Source: an uncultured Butyrivibrio sp. (GTDB taxonomy: Bacteria > Bacillota > Clostridia > Lachnospirales > Lachnospiraceae). From it: DNA of 49,843 bases. Shown here in pieces: positions 35,377 to 45,396 of the stretch (the stretch's first letter is position 1; each line of letters opens with the position of its first letter). The notes under the pieces are model-generated. The model did not search any database. It saw only the letters and a list, made by a program, of their open reading frames with translations, and had not been told where the DNA came from. The stretch is from the NCBI GenBank assembly GCA_946623755.1, contig CAMORK010000011.1, forward strand, positions 1 to 49,843. Reading direction: 5' to 3'. A program made the translations under genes and the position numbers.

Positions 35377-35391
35377 ACATATCAAACACAT
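35377..35391 (-). repeat. Inverted copy of the left-flank repeat
   Basis: ACATATCAAACACAT is the exact reverse complement of 33321-33335. It lies 35 bp after the stop of surface protein 2, immediately before the terminator. Confidence 0.85.
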
Positions 35392-35393
35392 AC

Positions 35394-35424
35394 AAAAAGG
35401 GCGTGCGCAGTGCACGTCCTTTTT
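35394..35424 (+). terminator. Terminator of surface protein 2
   Basis: AAAAAGGGCGTGC (35394-35406) pairs with GCACGTCCTTTTT (35412-35424) over 13 positions with one G-U pair, loop GCAGT. The T run forms the 3' arm. Confidence 0.88.
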
Positions 35425-35482
35425 GTGTGGCAGTATTCTTGGGACGGGGACGTGAGACTGTACAAGACTGTACAGAACATGG

Positions 35483-35496
35483 CGAACAGACGTTCT
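35483..35496 (+). promoter_or_regulatory. LexA (SOS) box upstream of uvrB
   Basis: CGAACAGACGTTCT matches the Gram-positive LexA/DinR consensus CGAACRNRYGTTYC at 13 of 14 positions. It lies about 95 bp before uvrB; a possible -10 (TATAGA, 35503-35508) follows it, so bound LexA would block the promoter. A nearby direct repeat GACTGTACA (35453-35461 and 35466-35474) is unexplained. Confidence 0.88.
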
Positions 35497-35591
35497 GAAA
35501 ATTATAGACATACAACTAAAAGAATGGTAAACTATCACTACGTACTGTAATGTGTTGAAAAGCTATAGTTTTTCAGGAGATTTCGGGACAT

Positions 35592-37583
35592 ATGGATTTT
35601 AAATTACATTCGGATTACAAGCCAACAGGAGATCAGCCGCAGGCTATACAGAAACTTGTCGAGGGTTTCAAAGAGGGCAATCAGTTTGAAACATTGCTGG
35701 GAGTAACAGGATCAGGTAAGACCTTTACCATGGCCAATGTTATTGCCGCGCTTAATAAGCCAACTCTCATCATCAGCCATAACAAGACATTGGCAGGTCA
35801 GCTCTACGGGGAGATGAAGGAGTTCTTTCCGGAGAATGCGGTTGAGTACTTTGTATCATACTATGATTACTACCAGCCTGAGGCATATGTGCCACAGACT
35901 GATACTTATATTGCCAAGGATTCCGCTATCAATGATGAGATAGATAAGCTAAGGCTCTCTGCCACCGCATCCCTTGCCGAGAGGAAGGATGTCATTGTTG
36001 TTGCCAGTGTATCCTGTATTTACGGACTTGGTAGCCCCGAGGAATTTAAGGGAATGTCTGTTTCTCTTCGTCCCGGTATGACCAAGGACAGGGATGAACT
36101 GATAAAAGACCTTGTGGCTATCCAGTACGACAGAAACGATATGGAACTGGGCAGATGTAACTTCAGGGTTCGCGGAGATACTGTTGAAGTTTTTCCGGCT
36201 AATGCAGACGATTACCTTATCAGAATTGAATTTTTCGGAGATGAGATAGACAGGATATGCGAGGTTGAACCTGTTACTTCCAAGGTCAGAAGCGAGCTCA
36301 CTCATGTCATGATATACCCTGCTTCTCACTATGTTGTTCCTCAGGAGAAGATCAATGCAGCCTGTGACAATATTGAGAAAGAGCTGGAGGAGCAGGTCAA
36401 GTTCTTCAAGGGGGAAGACAGACTGATAGAGGCTCAGAGAATTTCCGAGCGCACCAACTTTGACGTTGAGATGATGAGAGAGACCGGATTTTGTTCGGGG
36501 ATTGAGAACTACTCAAGGCATCTTAATTTTGCCAAGCCCGGGGAGCCTCCGCTGACGCTTCTTGATTTCTTTGACAATGACTTTCTTATAATCGTGGATG
36601 AATCTCATATGACAATTCCTCAGATTGGAGCTATGTACAACGGTGACAGGAGCAGGAAGCTTACTCTTGTGGACTATGGCTTCAGACTGCCGTCTGCTCT
36701 TGATAACAGACCTCTTAACTTCGGGGAATTTGAAGAGCACATTGACCAGATGCTGTTCTGTTCAGCAACTCCGGGTAAATACGAGGAGGAGCACGAGCTT
36801 CTTCGTGCCGAGCAGGTAATAAGACCTACAGGTCTTTTGGATCCGGAAGTGGATGTGAGACCTGTTGAGGGACAGATAGATGATCTCATCGGAGAGATCA
36901 GGAAAGAGCTTGATAACAAGAATAAGGTCCTTGTGACAACTCTCACCAAGAGAATGGCTGAGGATCTTACCCAATACCTGGCTGAGTCCGGGATCAGGGT
37001 TAAGTATCTGCATTCAGACATTGATACCCTTGAGAGAGCAGAGATCATCAGGGATATGAGACTGGATGTCTTTGATGTGCTTGTGGGTATCAACCTGCTC
37101 AGAGAGGGGCTGGATATTCCTGAGATATCGCTGGTTGCAATAATAGATGCAGATAAAGAGGGATTCCTTCGTTCTGAGACTTCCCTCATTCAGACCATTG
37201 GCCGTGCAGCCAGAAACTCAGAAGGTCATGTTATAATGTATGCCGACAATATGACGGACTCAATGAAGAAGGCTATTGATGAGACCAGGAGACGTCGTGC
37301 CATTCAGCAGAAATACAACGAGGAGCACGGCATAACACCTCAGACCATCAAGAAGGCGGTACGTGACCTTATCGCAGTAACCAAGGCTGTTGCCAAGGAA
37401 GAAGTAAGATTTGAGAAGGATCCTGAATCTATGGACAGAGACGAGCTTGAGAAACTCATCGCCCAGGTTCAGAAGAAGATGAAGAGAGCAGCTACAGAGC
37501 TGGATTTCGAGACAGCTGCAATGCTGCGTGACCAGCTCATTGATCTTAAGAAGGTGCACACACAGCTCACTTCCGGGCTGTGA
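35592..37583 (+). CDS. uvrB: Excinuclease ABC subunit UvrB
   Basis: Central helicase-like subunit of nucleotide excision repair, loaded by UvrA and joined by UvrC. The 663-aa protein has Walker A GVTGSGKT (37-44), the DNA-gripping beta-hairpin with [12 protein letters not shown] (about 91-102), the helicase motif DESH, and a C-terminal UVR motif that contacts UvrC. CAGGAG precedes ATG 35592. The LexA box upstream implies SOS induction of uvrB and probably uvrA. Confidence 0.98.
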   Translation: MDFKLHSDYKPTGDQPQAIQKLVEGFKEGNQFETLLGVTGSGKTFTMANVIAALNKPTLIISHNKTLAGQLYGEMKEFFPENAVEYFVSYYDYYQPEAYVPQTDTYIAKDSAINDEIDKLRLSATASLAERKDVIVVASVSCIYGLGSPEEFKGMSVSLRPGMTKDRDELIKDLVAIQYDRNDMELGRCNFRVRGDTVEVFPANADDYLIRIEFFGDEIDRICEVEPVTSKVRSELTHVMIYPASHYVVPQEKINAACDNIEKELEEQVKFFKGEDRLIEAQRISERTNFDVEMMRETGFCSGIENYSRHLNFAKPGEPPLTLLDFFDNDFLIIVDESHMTIPQIGAMYNGDRSRKLTLVDYGFRLPSALDNRPLNFGEFEEHIDQMLFCSATPGKYEEEHELLRAEQVIRPTGLLDPEVDVRPVEGQIDDLIGEIRKELDNKNKVLVTTLTKRMAEDLTQYLAESGIRVKYLHSDIDTLERAEIIRDMRLDVFDVLVGINLLREGLDIPEISLVAIIDADKEGFLRSETSLIQTIGRAARNSEGHVIMYADNMTDSMKKAIDETRRRRAIQQKYNEEHGITPQTIKKAVRDLIAVTKAVAKEEVRFEKDPESMDRDELEKLIAQVQKKMKRAATELDFETAAMLRDQLIDLKKVHTQLTSGL

Positions 37584-37667
37584 GCTGTGAGAACCTGACG
37601 AGGTCTTTTCGAGTCTGGTTCGAACGTGTCACTCCGAACACAGTGAGGAGTAACTTCCTTGTTACTC
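37561..37667 (+). other. Three or four hairpins in the uvrB-uvrA spacer
   Basis: CACAGCTCAC (37561-37570) pairs with GTGAGCTGTG (37580-37589) across the uvrB stop codon. GAACC (37591-37595) pairs with GGTTC (37617-37621) around a further GAC/GTC pair flanked by tandem G-A mismatches. TCACT/AGTGA (37629-37633 with 37642-37646) and GAGTAAC/GTTACTC (37648-37654 with 37661-37667) follow. No T run is present. TTTCGAGTCTG also occurs in element B. Confidence 0.65.
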
Positions 37668-37682
37668 TGGAAGGGAATTAAT

Positions 37683-40568
37683 ATGTCAGAAAACAAAATG
37701 ACCAAAAAGAACACCACCAAGAGGATACTCCCTTCTGATATACACGACTATATCAGGGTACGTGGTGCAAGTGAACATAATCTGAAACATGTAAATGTCA
37801 AGATCCCGAGAGAGACTCTGACTGTCTTGACCGGTGTGTCGGGATCAGGCAAGTCATCCCTTGCCTTTGAGACGATTTTTGCAGAGGGACAAAGGCGCTA
37901 CATGGAGTCTCTTTCATCATACGCCAGAATGTTCCTGGGACAGATGGACAAGCCCAATGTTGAGGCTATTGAGGGACTTTCACCCACCATATCCATCGAC
38001 CAGAAATCCACCAACAAGAACCCCAGATCTACCGTTGGAACAGTGACAGAGATCTATGATCATTTCAGACTTCTCTATGCGAGGATCGGTATTCCTCACT
38101 GCCCCAACTGCGGAAGAGAGATCCGCAGACAGACTGTGGATGAGATGTGCGATCAGATCATGGCGCTTGGAGACGGAACCAAGCTTCAGATTATGGCGCC
38201 TGTAGTCAGAGGCAAAAAGGGTGAACATCAAAAAACCCTGGACAGAGCAAAGCGCGCAGGCTATGTAAGAGCAAGGATTGACGGCAGCCAGTATGATATC
38301 TCCGAAGAAGAGATCAAGCTGGACAAGAATATCAAACATAACATTGAGATCATCGTAGACAGAATCGTGGTCAGGGATGACAATGAAAACCTTCGTCGCA
38401 GACTTACGGATTCCATTGAGAATGCACTGCAGCTCACAGAGGGACTTCTTCTTGTGGATGTGGTGGATGGGCAGGAGCTGAGCTTTAGTCAGAGCTTTGC
38501 ATGCCCTGATTGTGGGATCAGTATTCCTGAGATCGAGCCCAGAAGCTTTTCCTTCAACAATCCTTTCGGCGCATGTCCTGACTGTGTGGGACTTGGCTAC
38601 AAGATGGAATTTGATGCTGATCTCATGATCCCCGATAAGAGTCTTTCCATCAATGACGGATGTATTGTTGTGATGGGATGGCAGTCTGCCAACAAGGACT
38701 CAAGCTTCAGTAACGCCGTACTCCGTACCCTTGCCAAAGAGTATAAATTCAGCCTTGATACCCCTTTTGAGGAACTGTCCGAGGAAGTTCAGAACATGAT
38801 CATTTACGGGTCAGATCGGACTGTCAAGGTTCATTATAAAGGCCAGAGAGGCGAAGGCGATTATCCCATCAAGTTTGATGGCCTTATCAAGAATGTAGAA
38901 CAGCGATACAGGGAGACCTTTTCTGAAGCCATGAAGGCAGAGTATGAGGAATTCATGAGAATAACTCCTTGTCAGCTCTGCGGTGGACAGAGACTCAAAA
39001 AGGAATCACTGGCTGTAACCATAGATGACAAGAATATTTACGAGATCACTTCCATGTCAATTGATGAGCTCCAGAGCTATCTGGACAACATGAAGCTTTC
39101 TCCTCAGCAGGAGCTTATCGGTGCCCAGGTCCTTAAAGAGATCAGGGCAAGAGTTGGTTTCCTTGTGGATGTGGGACTGGATTATCTCTCGCTTTCAAGA
39201 GCAACGGGAACTCTCTCAGGAGGTGAAGCTCAGAGAATAAGACTTGCAACCCAGATAGGTTCAGGCCTCTGCGGAGTATGCTACATCCTTGATGAGCCCA
39301 GTATCGGTCTTCATCAGAGGGATAATGACAAACTCCTTAATACTCTTAAGAACCTGAGGGATCTTGGCAATACTCTTATCGTAGTTGAGCACGACGAAGA
39401 TACAATGAGAGCTGCGGACTACATCGTAGATGTCGGTCCCGGAGCCGGATCCCACGGAGGCGAGATCGTTGCCTGCGGAACTGCTGAGGATATCATGAAG
39501 GTAGAGGAGTCCGTGACAGGTCAGTATCTGTCAGGCAAGCTCAAGATCGAAGTGCCTGCTACCAGAAGAGAGCCCAAGGGATGGCTTAAGATAAAGGGGG
39601 CTCAGGAGAACAACCTTAAGAACATCGACATAGATGTACCGGTCGGAGTAATGACCATTGTCACCGGCGTCTCCGGCTCGGGCAAGAGCTCTTTTGTCAA
39701 CGAGATACTGTATAAACACCTGGCAAGAGATCTCAACAGAGCAAGAGTTATCCCCGGCAAGCACAAAGCGATTGAGGGCCTTGAGCAGGTGGACAAGGTA
39801 ATTGCCATTGATCAGTCACCTATCGGAAGGACGCCGCGTTCAAATCCCGCAACCTATACCGGCGTATTTGATATGATTAGAGACCTCTTTGCCGGTACTC
39901 CCGATGCCAAGGCAAGAGGCTACAAGAAGGGAAGATTCTCCTTCAACGTCAAGGGCGGACGATGTGAAGCCTGCGGAGGAGACGGTATCATCAAGATTGA
40001 GATGCACTTCCTTCCTGATGTATACGTACCATGTGAAGTCTGCGGAGGCAAGAGATACAACCATGAGACTCTGGAAGTCAGATACAAGGGCAAGAATATT
40101 TATGACGTCCTTGATATGACAGTTGAGGAGGCTCTTAAGTTCTTTGAGAACGTTAAGACCATAAAGCGCAAGATCCAGACCCTCTACGACGTAGGTCTGG
40201 GCTATGTAAAGCTCGGTCAGCCCAGTACAGAGCTCTCAGGAGGTGAGGCCCAGAGGATCAAGCTTGCTACAGAGCTCAGTAAGGTCGGAACCGGGAAAAC
40301 AGTGTATATTCTGGACGAGCCAACAACAGGTCTTCACTTTGCAGATGTTCAAAAGCTCGTTAAGATCATGCACACACTGGTTGACCAGGGCAATACAGTT
40401 GTGGTCATCGAACATAACCTGGATGTTATCAAGACCGGAGACTACATCATCGACATGGGACCCGAGGGCGGATCCAAGGGCGGAACAGTAGTGGTTGCCG
40501 GAACTCCCGAAGAAGTTGCAAAGTGCAAGAAGTCTTATACGGGCGCATATATCAAAAAAATGCTATGA
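37683..40568 (+). CDS. uvrA: Excinuclease ABC subunit UvrA
   Basis: Damage-recognition ATPase of excision repair, with two ABC modules. The 961-aa protein has Walker [10 protein letters not shown] twice (near residues 43 and 657), two LSGGEAQR signatures and zinc-binding CPNC/CPDC, CQLC and CEAC...CEVC motifs. ATG 37683 follows GGAAGGGA. An N-terminal extension of about 20 polar residues precedes the usual DYIRVRGA start. It lies 99 bp after uvrB behind the structured spacer, probably in the same SOS transcript. Confidence 0.98.
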   Translation: MSENKMTKKNTTKRILPSDIHDYIRVRGASEHNLKHVNVKIPRETLTVLTGVSGSGKSSLAFETIFAEGQRRYMESLSSYARMFLGQMDKPNVEAIEGLSPTISIDQKSTNKNPRSTVGTVTEIYDHFRLLYARIGIPHCPNCGREIRRQTVDEMCDQIMALGDGTKLQIMAPVVRGKKGEHQKTLDRAKRAGYVRARIDGSQYDISEEEIKLDKNIKHNIEIIVDRIVVRDDNENLRRRLTDSIENALQLTEGLLLVDVVDGQELSFSQSFACPDCGISIPEIEPRSFSFNNPFGACPDCVGLGYKMEFDADLMIPDKSLSINDGCIVVMGWQSANKDSSFSNAVLRTLAKEYKFSLDTPFEELSEEVQNMIIYGSDRTVKVHYKGQRGEGDYPIKFDGLIKNVEQRYRETFSEAMKAEYEEFMRITPCQLCGGQRLKKESLAVTIDDKNIYEITSMSIDELQSYLDNMKLSPQQELIGAQVLKEIRARVGFLVDVGLDYLSLSRATGTLSGGEAQRIRLATQIGSGLCGVCYILDEPSIGLHQRDNDKLLNTLKNLRDLGNTLIVVEHDEDTMRAADYIVDVGPGAGSHGGEIVACGTAEDIMKVEESVTGQYLSGKLKIEVPATRREPKGWLKIKGAQENNLKNIDIDVPVGVMTIVTGVSGSGKSSFVNEILYKHLARDLNRARVIPGKHKAIEGLEQVDKVIAIDQSPIGRTPRSNPATYTGVFDMIRDLFAGTPDAKARGYKKGRFSFNVKGGRCEACGGDGIIKIEMHFLPDVYVPCEVCGGKRYNHETLEVRYKGKNIYDVLDMTVEEALKFFENVKTIKRKIQTLYDVGLGYVKLGQPSTELSGGEAQRIKLATELSKVGTGKTVYILDEPTTGLHFADVQKLVKIMHTLVDQGNTVVVIEHNLDVIKTGDYIIDMGPEGGSKGGTVVVAGTPEEVAKCKKSYTGAYIKKML

Positions 40569-40602
40569 TGTATGTATATGCTTTTACAGGCGGGAGGAGA
40601 AC

Positions 40603-41502
40603 ATGCCTACAAAGGATTTTGATACAAGACCTATAGACCTCAGAAGGTTCTTTAGACAGTTTGTGAAGAGATTCTGGATAATTATCGCCGTTACTGTGCT
40701 TGGTGCAGTGCTTGGTTTTGTCAGCTATGTGATCTACAGCAACGTCAAAAGTGGAAACACGGTTTACCGCATCAGGAATGACTATTATATAAACTTTGAC
40801 TATGAGGCATTTCCCCAGGGACCGGATTATTTCAATGCCTATACGTGGGATGGGATACTTAGGGATGATCCTGTTGTAAACAAGGCGCTGGAAGTGGCTC
40901 CCGGTGTTACCAAGGCTCAGATACTTGAGTCCGTAAAGGGAGAGATCCTTGGAGATTACAGGATCCTTACAGTGGTTGTTACCGGTACTGACAAGGAGAA
41001 GGTCCAAAGTATATCAGACGCATACAAGGTAGCACTTCCGGCATTTGCAGATGTACTGGATATGATAGCATCAATTGATCTTTGGACCGATGCTGAGCTT
41101 GAGGAATATGACGAGTATACCAGAGATGGCAATGCGGCTTTTCTGGGAGCACTTATAGGTCTGTTCGTGAGTCTGTTTGCTGTGCTTATGTACGGAATTT
41201 TCGACGATGCCATCTATACCGAGAGAGACTGGGTCATCAGATACCCTCAGATTCCTTATCTTGGCAAAAGAGATACCGACGAGTACAACGTCAACAGATC
41301 ACATCTGCTTCAGTACGACGGTAACTATATTGAGCTTGCCACAGACCAGTTCAGATATGATCTTGACGAGTTCGACAGGATGAGAGCAGCTGACGGCGTT
41401 ATATTAAAGCTCAGATCCGGAAAAGATAAGACAGAGGATATGGACAAGGTTGTCTATACTCTTATAAAGCAGGATGTCAAAATTGTCGGGGTGATGGAGT
41501 AA
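40603..41502 (+). CDS. Wzz/YveK-like polysaccharide chain-length protein
   Basis: The 299-aa protein starts with basic residues, then a membrane helix (about 24-46), an extracytoplasmic coiled region and a second helix (about 178-200). This Wzz/YveK (polysaccharide co-polymerase) topology sets polymer length. A cytosolic tail after the second helix ends in YTLIKQDVKIVGVME but lacks the Walker motifs of a BY-kinase. GGAGG precedes ATG 40603. The EpsG-like gene starts directly after its stop codon, so the two are co-translated. Family match is by topology and position, so moderately sure. Confidence 0.78.
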   Translation: MPTKDFDTRPIDLRRFFRQFVKRFWIIIAVTVLGAVLGFVSYVIYSNVKSGNTVYRIRNDYYINFDYEAFPQGPDYFNAYTWDGILRDDPVVNKALEVAPGVTKAQILESVKGEILGDYRILTVVVTGTDKEKVQSISDAYKVALPAFADVLDMIASIDLWTDAELEEYDEYTRDGNAAFLGALIGLFVSLFAVLMYGIFDDAIYTERDWVIRYPQIPYLGKRDTDEYNVNRSHLLQYDGNYIELATDQFRYDLDEFDRMRAADGVILKLRSGKDKTEDMDKVVYTLIKQDVKIVGVME

Positions 41503-42645
41503 ATGGTTCTTTATGTGCTGATAGCTGCCATCACGATAGTTTTGGCATGCCATGTTCAGACAACTGAAAAAACTCAGGGTGACATACTCATGGGATATAC
41601 TACAAGACAGAGGGCAGAAAGTGCCCTGTGTCTTGTTTCTGTGTTTGTGATCCTTACAGCTTTGGCGGCTCTCAGGCATGAAGTAGGCAATGATTATGGA
41701 ACCTATGTGGTGACCTGCCATGAGATCTTCCAGAGAGGCTATGTGGTTACGGAGCCCGGATACAATCTGGTTGTCAGGATCCTCTATACGCTCTCCGGCA
41801 AGGAAGATTATCTTCTTATGTTCGGTGTCTTCGGAGCCGCGATTGTGGCAATCTTTCTTAAGGTATTAAAAGATCAGAGCGACAGTTTTGCCTGGGGCTT
41901 TTTTATATTCATGACCTTCGGGCTTTATTACAAGAGCTTTAATACCGTAAGATATTATTTTGTCCTGGCCATCGCCACCTTTGCGCTGCGTTATCTTATA
42001 GATATCAACTGGCAGAACCTGATCAAGTTCTTTGTGCTGATCCTGTTTGCAGCTACCTTCCACAAGTCAGTGCTTGTGGTAATTCCGATGTATTTCCTTG
42101 CAAGAGTGCAGTGGAAGAGATGGGCTCTTATTCTTCTGGCAGTCTTTGCGGCCACAGTAGGTCTTTTCAATAAACAGATAATGGATATTGCTCTTAAGCT
42201 CTATCCGTCTTACAGGAATACCGTATATATCGAAGAGGTTCATTCCATAGTCGAATATGCTGCGCCGATAGCAGGATGTATCTTTGTTCTTGTGATATGT
42301 TTTGTCTGCTATGAAGATGCCATCAAAAACCGCATCGACAACCGCATGTACTTTAACATGAACATCATGGGAATGGCACTGTACTTAAGCTGCTACTGGC
42401 TTCCGCTGGTCACCAGATTTTCCTACTATCTTACAACTGCGCAGATACTGCTTCTTCCGAATATAATCTGCAGCATCAAAGATCCCAAAAAGAAAAAGAG
42501 GGTCATGGCTGCAGTCATCATATTCTGCATGCTGTACTTTTTGTATTTCCTAAGAGAAGCCGACAAAGTGGGCGTAAGAGTCCTGCCATATAAGAGCTGG
42601 CTCTTTTACGACCACAGGTGGCTCAACCAGACAGATACTTTTTAA
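41503..42645 (+). CDS. EpsG-family membrane protein (polysaccharide polymerase-like)
   Basis: A 380-aa protein with about ten hydrophobic segments and EpsG-type motifs: ALRHEVGNDYGTYV after the second helix, a YYKSFNTVRYYFVLA stretch and ATFHKSVLVVIP. EpsG-like proteins polymerise repeating units of exopolysaccharides at the membrane. It directly follows the Wzz-like gene with no gap, and a diguanylate cyclase gene lies 34 bp downstream. No glycosyltransferases are in the window, so the rest of the pathway must be elsewhere. Confidence 0.82.
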   Translation: MVLYVLIAAITIVLACHVQTTEKTQGDILMGYTTRQRAESALCLVSVFVILTALAALRHEVGNDYGTYVVTCHEIFQRGYVVTEPGYNLVVRILYTLSGKEDYLLMFGVFGAAIVAIFLKVLKDQSDSFAWGFFIFMTFGLYYKSFNTVRYYFVLAIATFALRYLIDINWQNLIKFFVLILFAATFHKSVLVVIPMYFLARVQWKRWALILLAVFAATVGLFNKQIMDIALKLYPSYRNTVYIEEVHSIVEYAAPIAGCIFVLVICFVCYEDAIKNRIDNRMYFNMNIMGMALYLSCYWLPLVTRFSYYLTTAQILLLPNIICSIKDPKKKKRVMAAVIIFCMLYFLYFLREADKVGVRVLPYKSWLFYDHRWLNQTDTF

Positions 42646-42679
42646 ATGATGTGTATATGGCTGTGATAGGAGGTTGCAT

Positions 42680-44200
42680 ATGAACAATGCCCCCAGGTAT
42701 ACAAAATCCTACGATGAATTTTTAAGGGAGAATCGAATAGCGGTAAACAAGTCTCTCAATGTCGTTTTGTGGTTCTGTATTTTTACAGGACCTGCAATAG
42801 CGCTTGGAGTCGCTAAAGGAATATTCAAGAATGTGGATTATGATATATGCATTCAGATATCTGTTATTGTGGCGATTCTTGCCTTTGGACATTATCTGAT
42901 GCTCAAGAAGTGGCCGGATTCCGTAGTGACCAGTATTACTGCATTATTGGCCTTTAACATGCTCCTGGCTCATATGACTTATGGACGCGTTGCGGTTTAT
43001 CTGACCTGGTTTTTGGTGCCGCTGCTTAGTTTGCTGTTTTGTGATACCAGGATATATATTTTTGCTGTGGTATCCAACTACTGTCTGATGATACTTTCCA
43101 CATGGATGGTGGCGCCTTATTTCTCGAGTATGAGATCAGACTATGGCACAGCACTGGCATATTTTCTTAATGCTGTTGGCGGATACACCATAGAGACGAT
43201 CATCATGACATTCGCCGGACTTGCCCTCGGAAGACTGGCAACAAACTATTTCCGGGACACAATGGTCCAGCAGGAAGATTTGGTACAGCATGAATCCCGG
43301 ATGGCGGAGCAGCTTGATATTCTGGACTCTATGGCTGAAATCTATGAGAAGGTTAATCTGATAGATTTTTACAAGATGACAGAGAGGCCGTTAAGAGGCG
43401 ACAATGCAGGTGACAAACTTCATGAGAAGAAGCTTGATTTTTCTGAATATGACCACACTTATATGACACGACAGATCATTGGAAATGTCGTTGATGATCA
43501 GGAAGAGGAGTTTATAGAATTTACAAACATAACAACCGTTCAGGACAGACTTGCGGACAAAAAGATCATATCAGGTGAGTTTATCAATAAGTATAGCGGT
43601 TGGTTCAGAGCCCAGTACATCGTAGCTGAAAAGGATGAAAACGACAGACCGATGATAGTTGTCTTCACGGTTCAGAGCATAGAAGCTGAGAAGAGGCGAG
43701 AAGAACATCTTATCCGTATAGCTATGACTGATGAGCTCACAAGGCTTTATAACAGAAGATGCTATGAGGAAGATATTCTGGAATATAAGGAAAAAGAGAT
43801 TGAGGAAGATTTCGCAGTTTTCTCAATTGATGTAAACGGACTAAAGACCGCCAATGATACCAAGGGCCATGCGGCCGGAGATGAGCTCATAAAGGCCTGT
43901 TCTGATTGTCTTTTGATGGCAGTTGGATCAAGGGGCAAAGTCTATCGTACCGGCGGCGATGAGTTTATTGCTATTGTGCATATTGATGATACAAGTGCTC
44001 TTTTAACGGACATGAAGAATGCAGCTTCATCCTGGCACGGCAAATACCAGAACGAGCTTGCGATATCCGTGGGATATGCGGCTCATAAAGATCATCCTGC
44101 ACTCACTGTAGAAGATCTTGAGAAGGTTGCGGACAGAATGATGTACAGTGATAAGGCAGAGTACTACAAGGCTGCGGGAATAGACAGAAGAAAACAATAA
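42680..44200 (+). CDS. Membrane GGDEF protein (putative diguanylate cyclase)
   Basis: A 506-aa protein with about six N-terminal membrane helices (residues 25-190), a helical linker and a PAS-like region (about 200-335). A C-terminal GGDEF domain starts at MTDELTRLYNRR. The catalytic GGDEF motif is intact at residues 425-429, and substrate residues such as DVNGLKTANDTKGHAAGD are present, so cyclic-di-GMP synthesis is expected. No RxxD inhibitory site is visible at the usual position. ATG 42680 is chosen because AGGAGG (42668-42673) precedes it. Its place inside the polysaccharide genes suggests local control of export or polymerisation. Confidence 0.92.
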   Translation: MNNAPRYTKSYDEFLRENRIAVNKSLNVVLWFCIFTGPAIALGVAKGIFKNVDYDICIQISVIVAILAFGHYLMLKKWPDSVVTSITALLAFNMLLAHMTYGRVAVYLTWFLVPLLSLLFCDTRIYIFAVVSNYCLMILSTWMVAPYFSSMRSDYGTALAYFLNAVGGYTIETIIMTFAGLALGRLATNYFRDTMVQQEDLVQHESRMAEQLDILDSMAEIYEKVNLIDFYKMTERPLRGDNAGDKLHEKKLDFSEYDHTYMTRQIIGNVVDDQEEEFIEFTNITTVQDRLADKKIISGEFINKYSGWFRAQYIVAEKDENDRPMIVVFTVQSIEAEKRREEHLIRIAMTDELTRLYNRRCYEEDILEYKEKEIEEDFAVFSIDVNGLKTANDTKGHAAGDELIKACSDCLLMAVGSRGKVYRTGGDEFIAIVHIDDTSALLTDMKNAASSWHGKYQNELAISVGYAAHKDHPALTVEDLEKVADRMMYSDKAEYYKAAGIDRRKQ

Positions 44201-44250
44201 TTGTATACTTAACGGGATAATTTATCATAAGATTTTCGGAGGATTTTGAC

Positions 44251-45396
44251 ATGAAGATGAGATATTGTAAGAGATGCCTTCAGCCGGACACAAGACCGGG
44301 CATCGTATTTGATGACGAGCAGATCTGCTTTGCCTGCAGGTACGAAGAGTCCAAGGCCACAATAGACTGGGCGGCCAGAGAGGCAGAGCTTAGAGGATTT
44401 GCTGAGGAAGCTAAGGCAGAGGCCAAGAAGAGAGGAAATATCTACGACTGCATCATCGGTGTTTCAGGCGGTAAGGATTCGACCTTCCAGGCAGTTTATG
44501 CCAAGGAAAAGCTGGGACTTAATCCGCTTCTTATCAACTGCATGCCTGATGAGATCACAGAGATCGGGCGCAAGAATATCAACAACCTTAATAATCTTGG
44601 TTTTGACATTATCTCAATCCGTCCGAATCCTATCGTTGCCAAGAAGCTTGCAAGAAAGTCATTCTTTGAGCGCGGTAATATCATCGCTGCTTCGGAGTAC
44701 TGCCTCTGGGCTTCTTCATATATCATGGCTGTTAAGTTCAACATCCCTCTTATTATCCAGGGTGAGAACGCAGCTCTCACACTCGGTGCTGCCAAGAATC
44801 AGGAAGCAACAGGTAATGCTTTCTCGGTAATGCAGCTTGAGACTATCCGTGGAGCAAGTGTTGACAGCTTCGTTGACCTGTCCAATAACATTACGGAAAA
44901 AGATCTTTTCCTCTACAAGATACCTACAGTTGAGGAGATGCAGGCAAAGGGCATCAAGGCCATCTTCCTTCAGTACTATGCCAAGGAGTGGTCACAGGTT
45001 TACAACGCAGACTTTGCTGTTGCAAGAGGACTTACCGGAAGATCGGGAGACCTTCACGACCTCGGCCGTTACAGAAGATACACAGCACTTGACTGCGATC
45101 TTCAGATCCCTAACCAGATGATCAAGTATCTCAAGTTTGGTTTCGGATATGCCACAGACGAGATCTGCTACGACATCAGAGAGGGCAGATTCACAAGAGA
45201 AGACGGCAAGTGGTACGTCAATGAGTACGATGGTCTCTGCGGACAGCAGTATATTGATGCTGCCTGCAGGTATCTGTCAATCACTGAGGAAGAATTCTGG
45301 GAGGTTGTGGACAGGTACGTCAACAGAGATCTCTTCGAGAAAGTAAACGGAAAATGGACTCCTAAGTTCACAGTTGGTGAGGACTATGAATCATAA
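44251..45396 (+). CDS. N-acetyl sugar amidotransferase (PseA/WbuX family)
   Basis: The 381-aa protein has an N-terminal zinc site (Cys6, Cys9, Cys26, Cys29) and the ATP PP-loop SGGKDS at 72-77, the layout of TIGR03573-type enzymes. Relatives convert acetamido groups to acetamidino groups on nonulosonic acids, such as pseudaminic acid on Campylobacter flagellin, or on O-antigen sugars. They often work with HisH/HisF-like ammonia suppliers, absent here. CGGAGG precedes ATG 44251. It overlaps the DUF6044 gene by 11 bases. The substrate here is unknown. Confidence 0.87.
   Translation: MKMRYCKRCLQPDTRPGIVFDDEQICFACRYEESKATIDWAAREAELRGFAEEAKAEAKKRGNIYDCIIGVSGGKDSTFQAVYAKEKLGLNPLLINCMPDEITEIGRKNINNLNNLGFDIISIRPNPIVAKKLARKSFFERGNIIAASEYCLWASSYIMAVKFNIPLIIQGENAALTLGAAKNQEATGNAFSVMQLETIRGASVDSFVDLSNNITEKDLFLYKIPTVEEMQAKGIKAIFLQYYAKEWSQVYNADFAVARGLTGRSGDLHDLGRYRRYTALDCDLQIPNQMIKYLKFGFGYATDEICYDIREGRFTREDGKWYVNEYDGLCGQQYIDAACRYLSITEEEFWEVVDRYVNRDLFEKVNGKWTPKFTVGEDYES

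Noticed and set aside
34673..35515. Reverse-strand frame with Gly/Thr/Ser repeats
   Set aside because: Antisense of the EPEVK/VPVVE repeats of surface protein 2; repetitive composition comes from the real gene.
35478..35549. Possible 23-codon leader peptide before uvrB
   Set aside because: It covers the LexA box and the putative -10, has no ribosome binding site and would lie largely upstream of the transcription start.
37618..37640. Second LexA-like site between uvrB and uvrA (repeated CGAAC)
   Set aside because: The CGAAC half-sites are direct, not inverted, and no GTTCG-type partner has the 4-base spacing.
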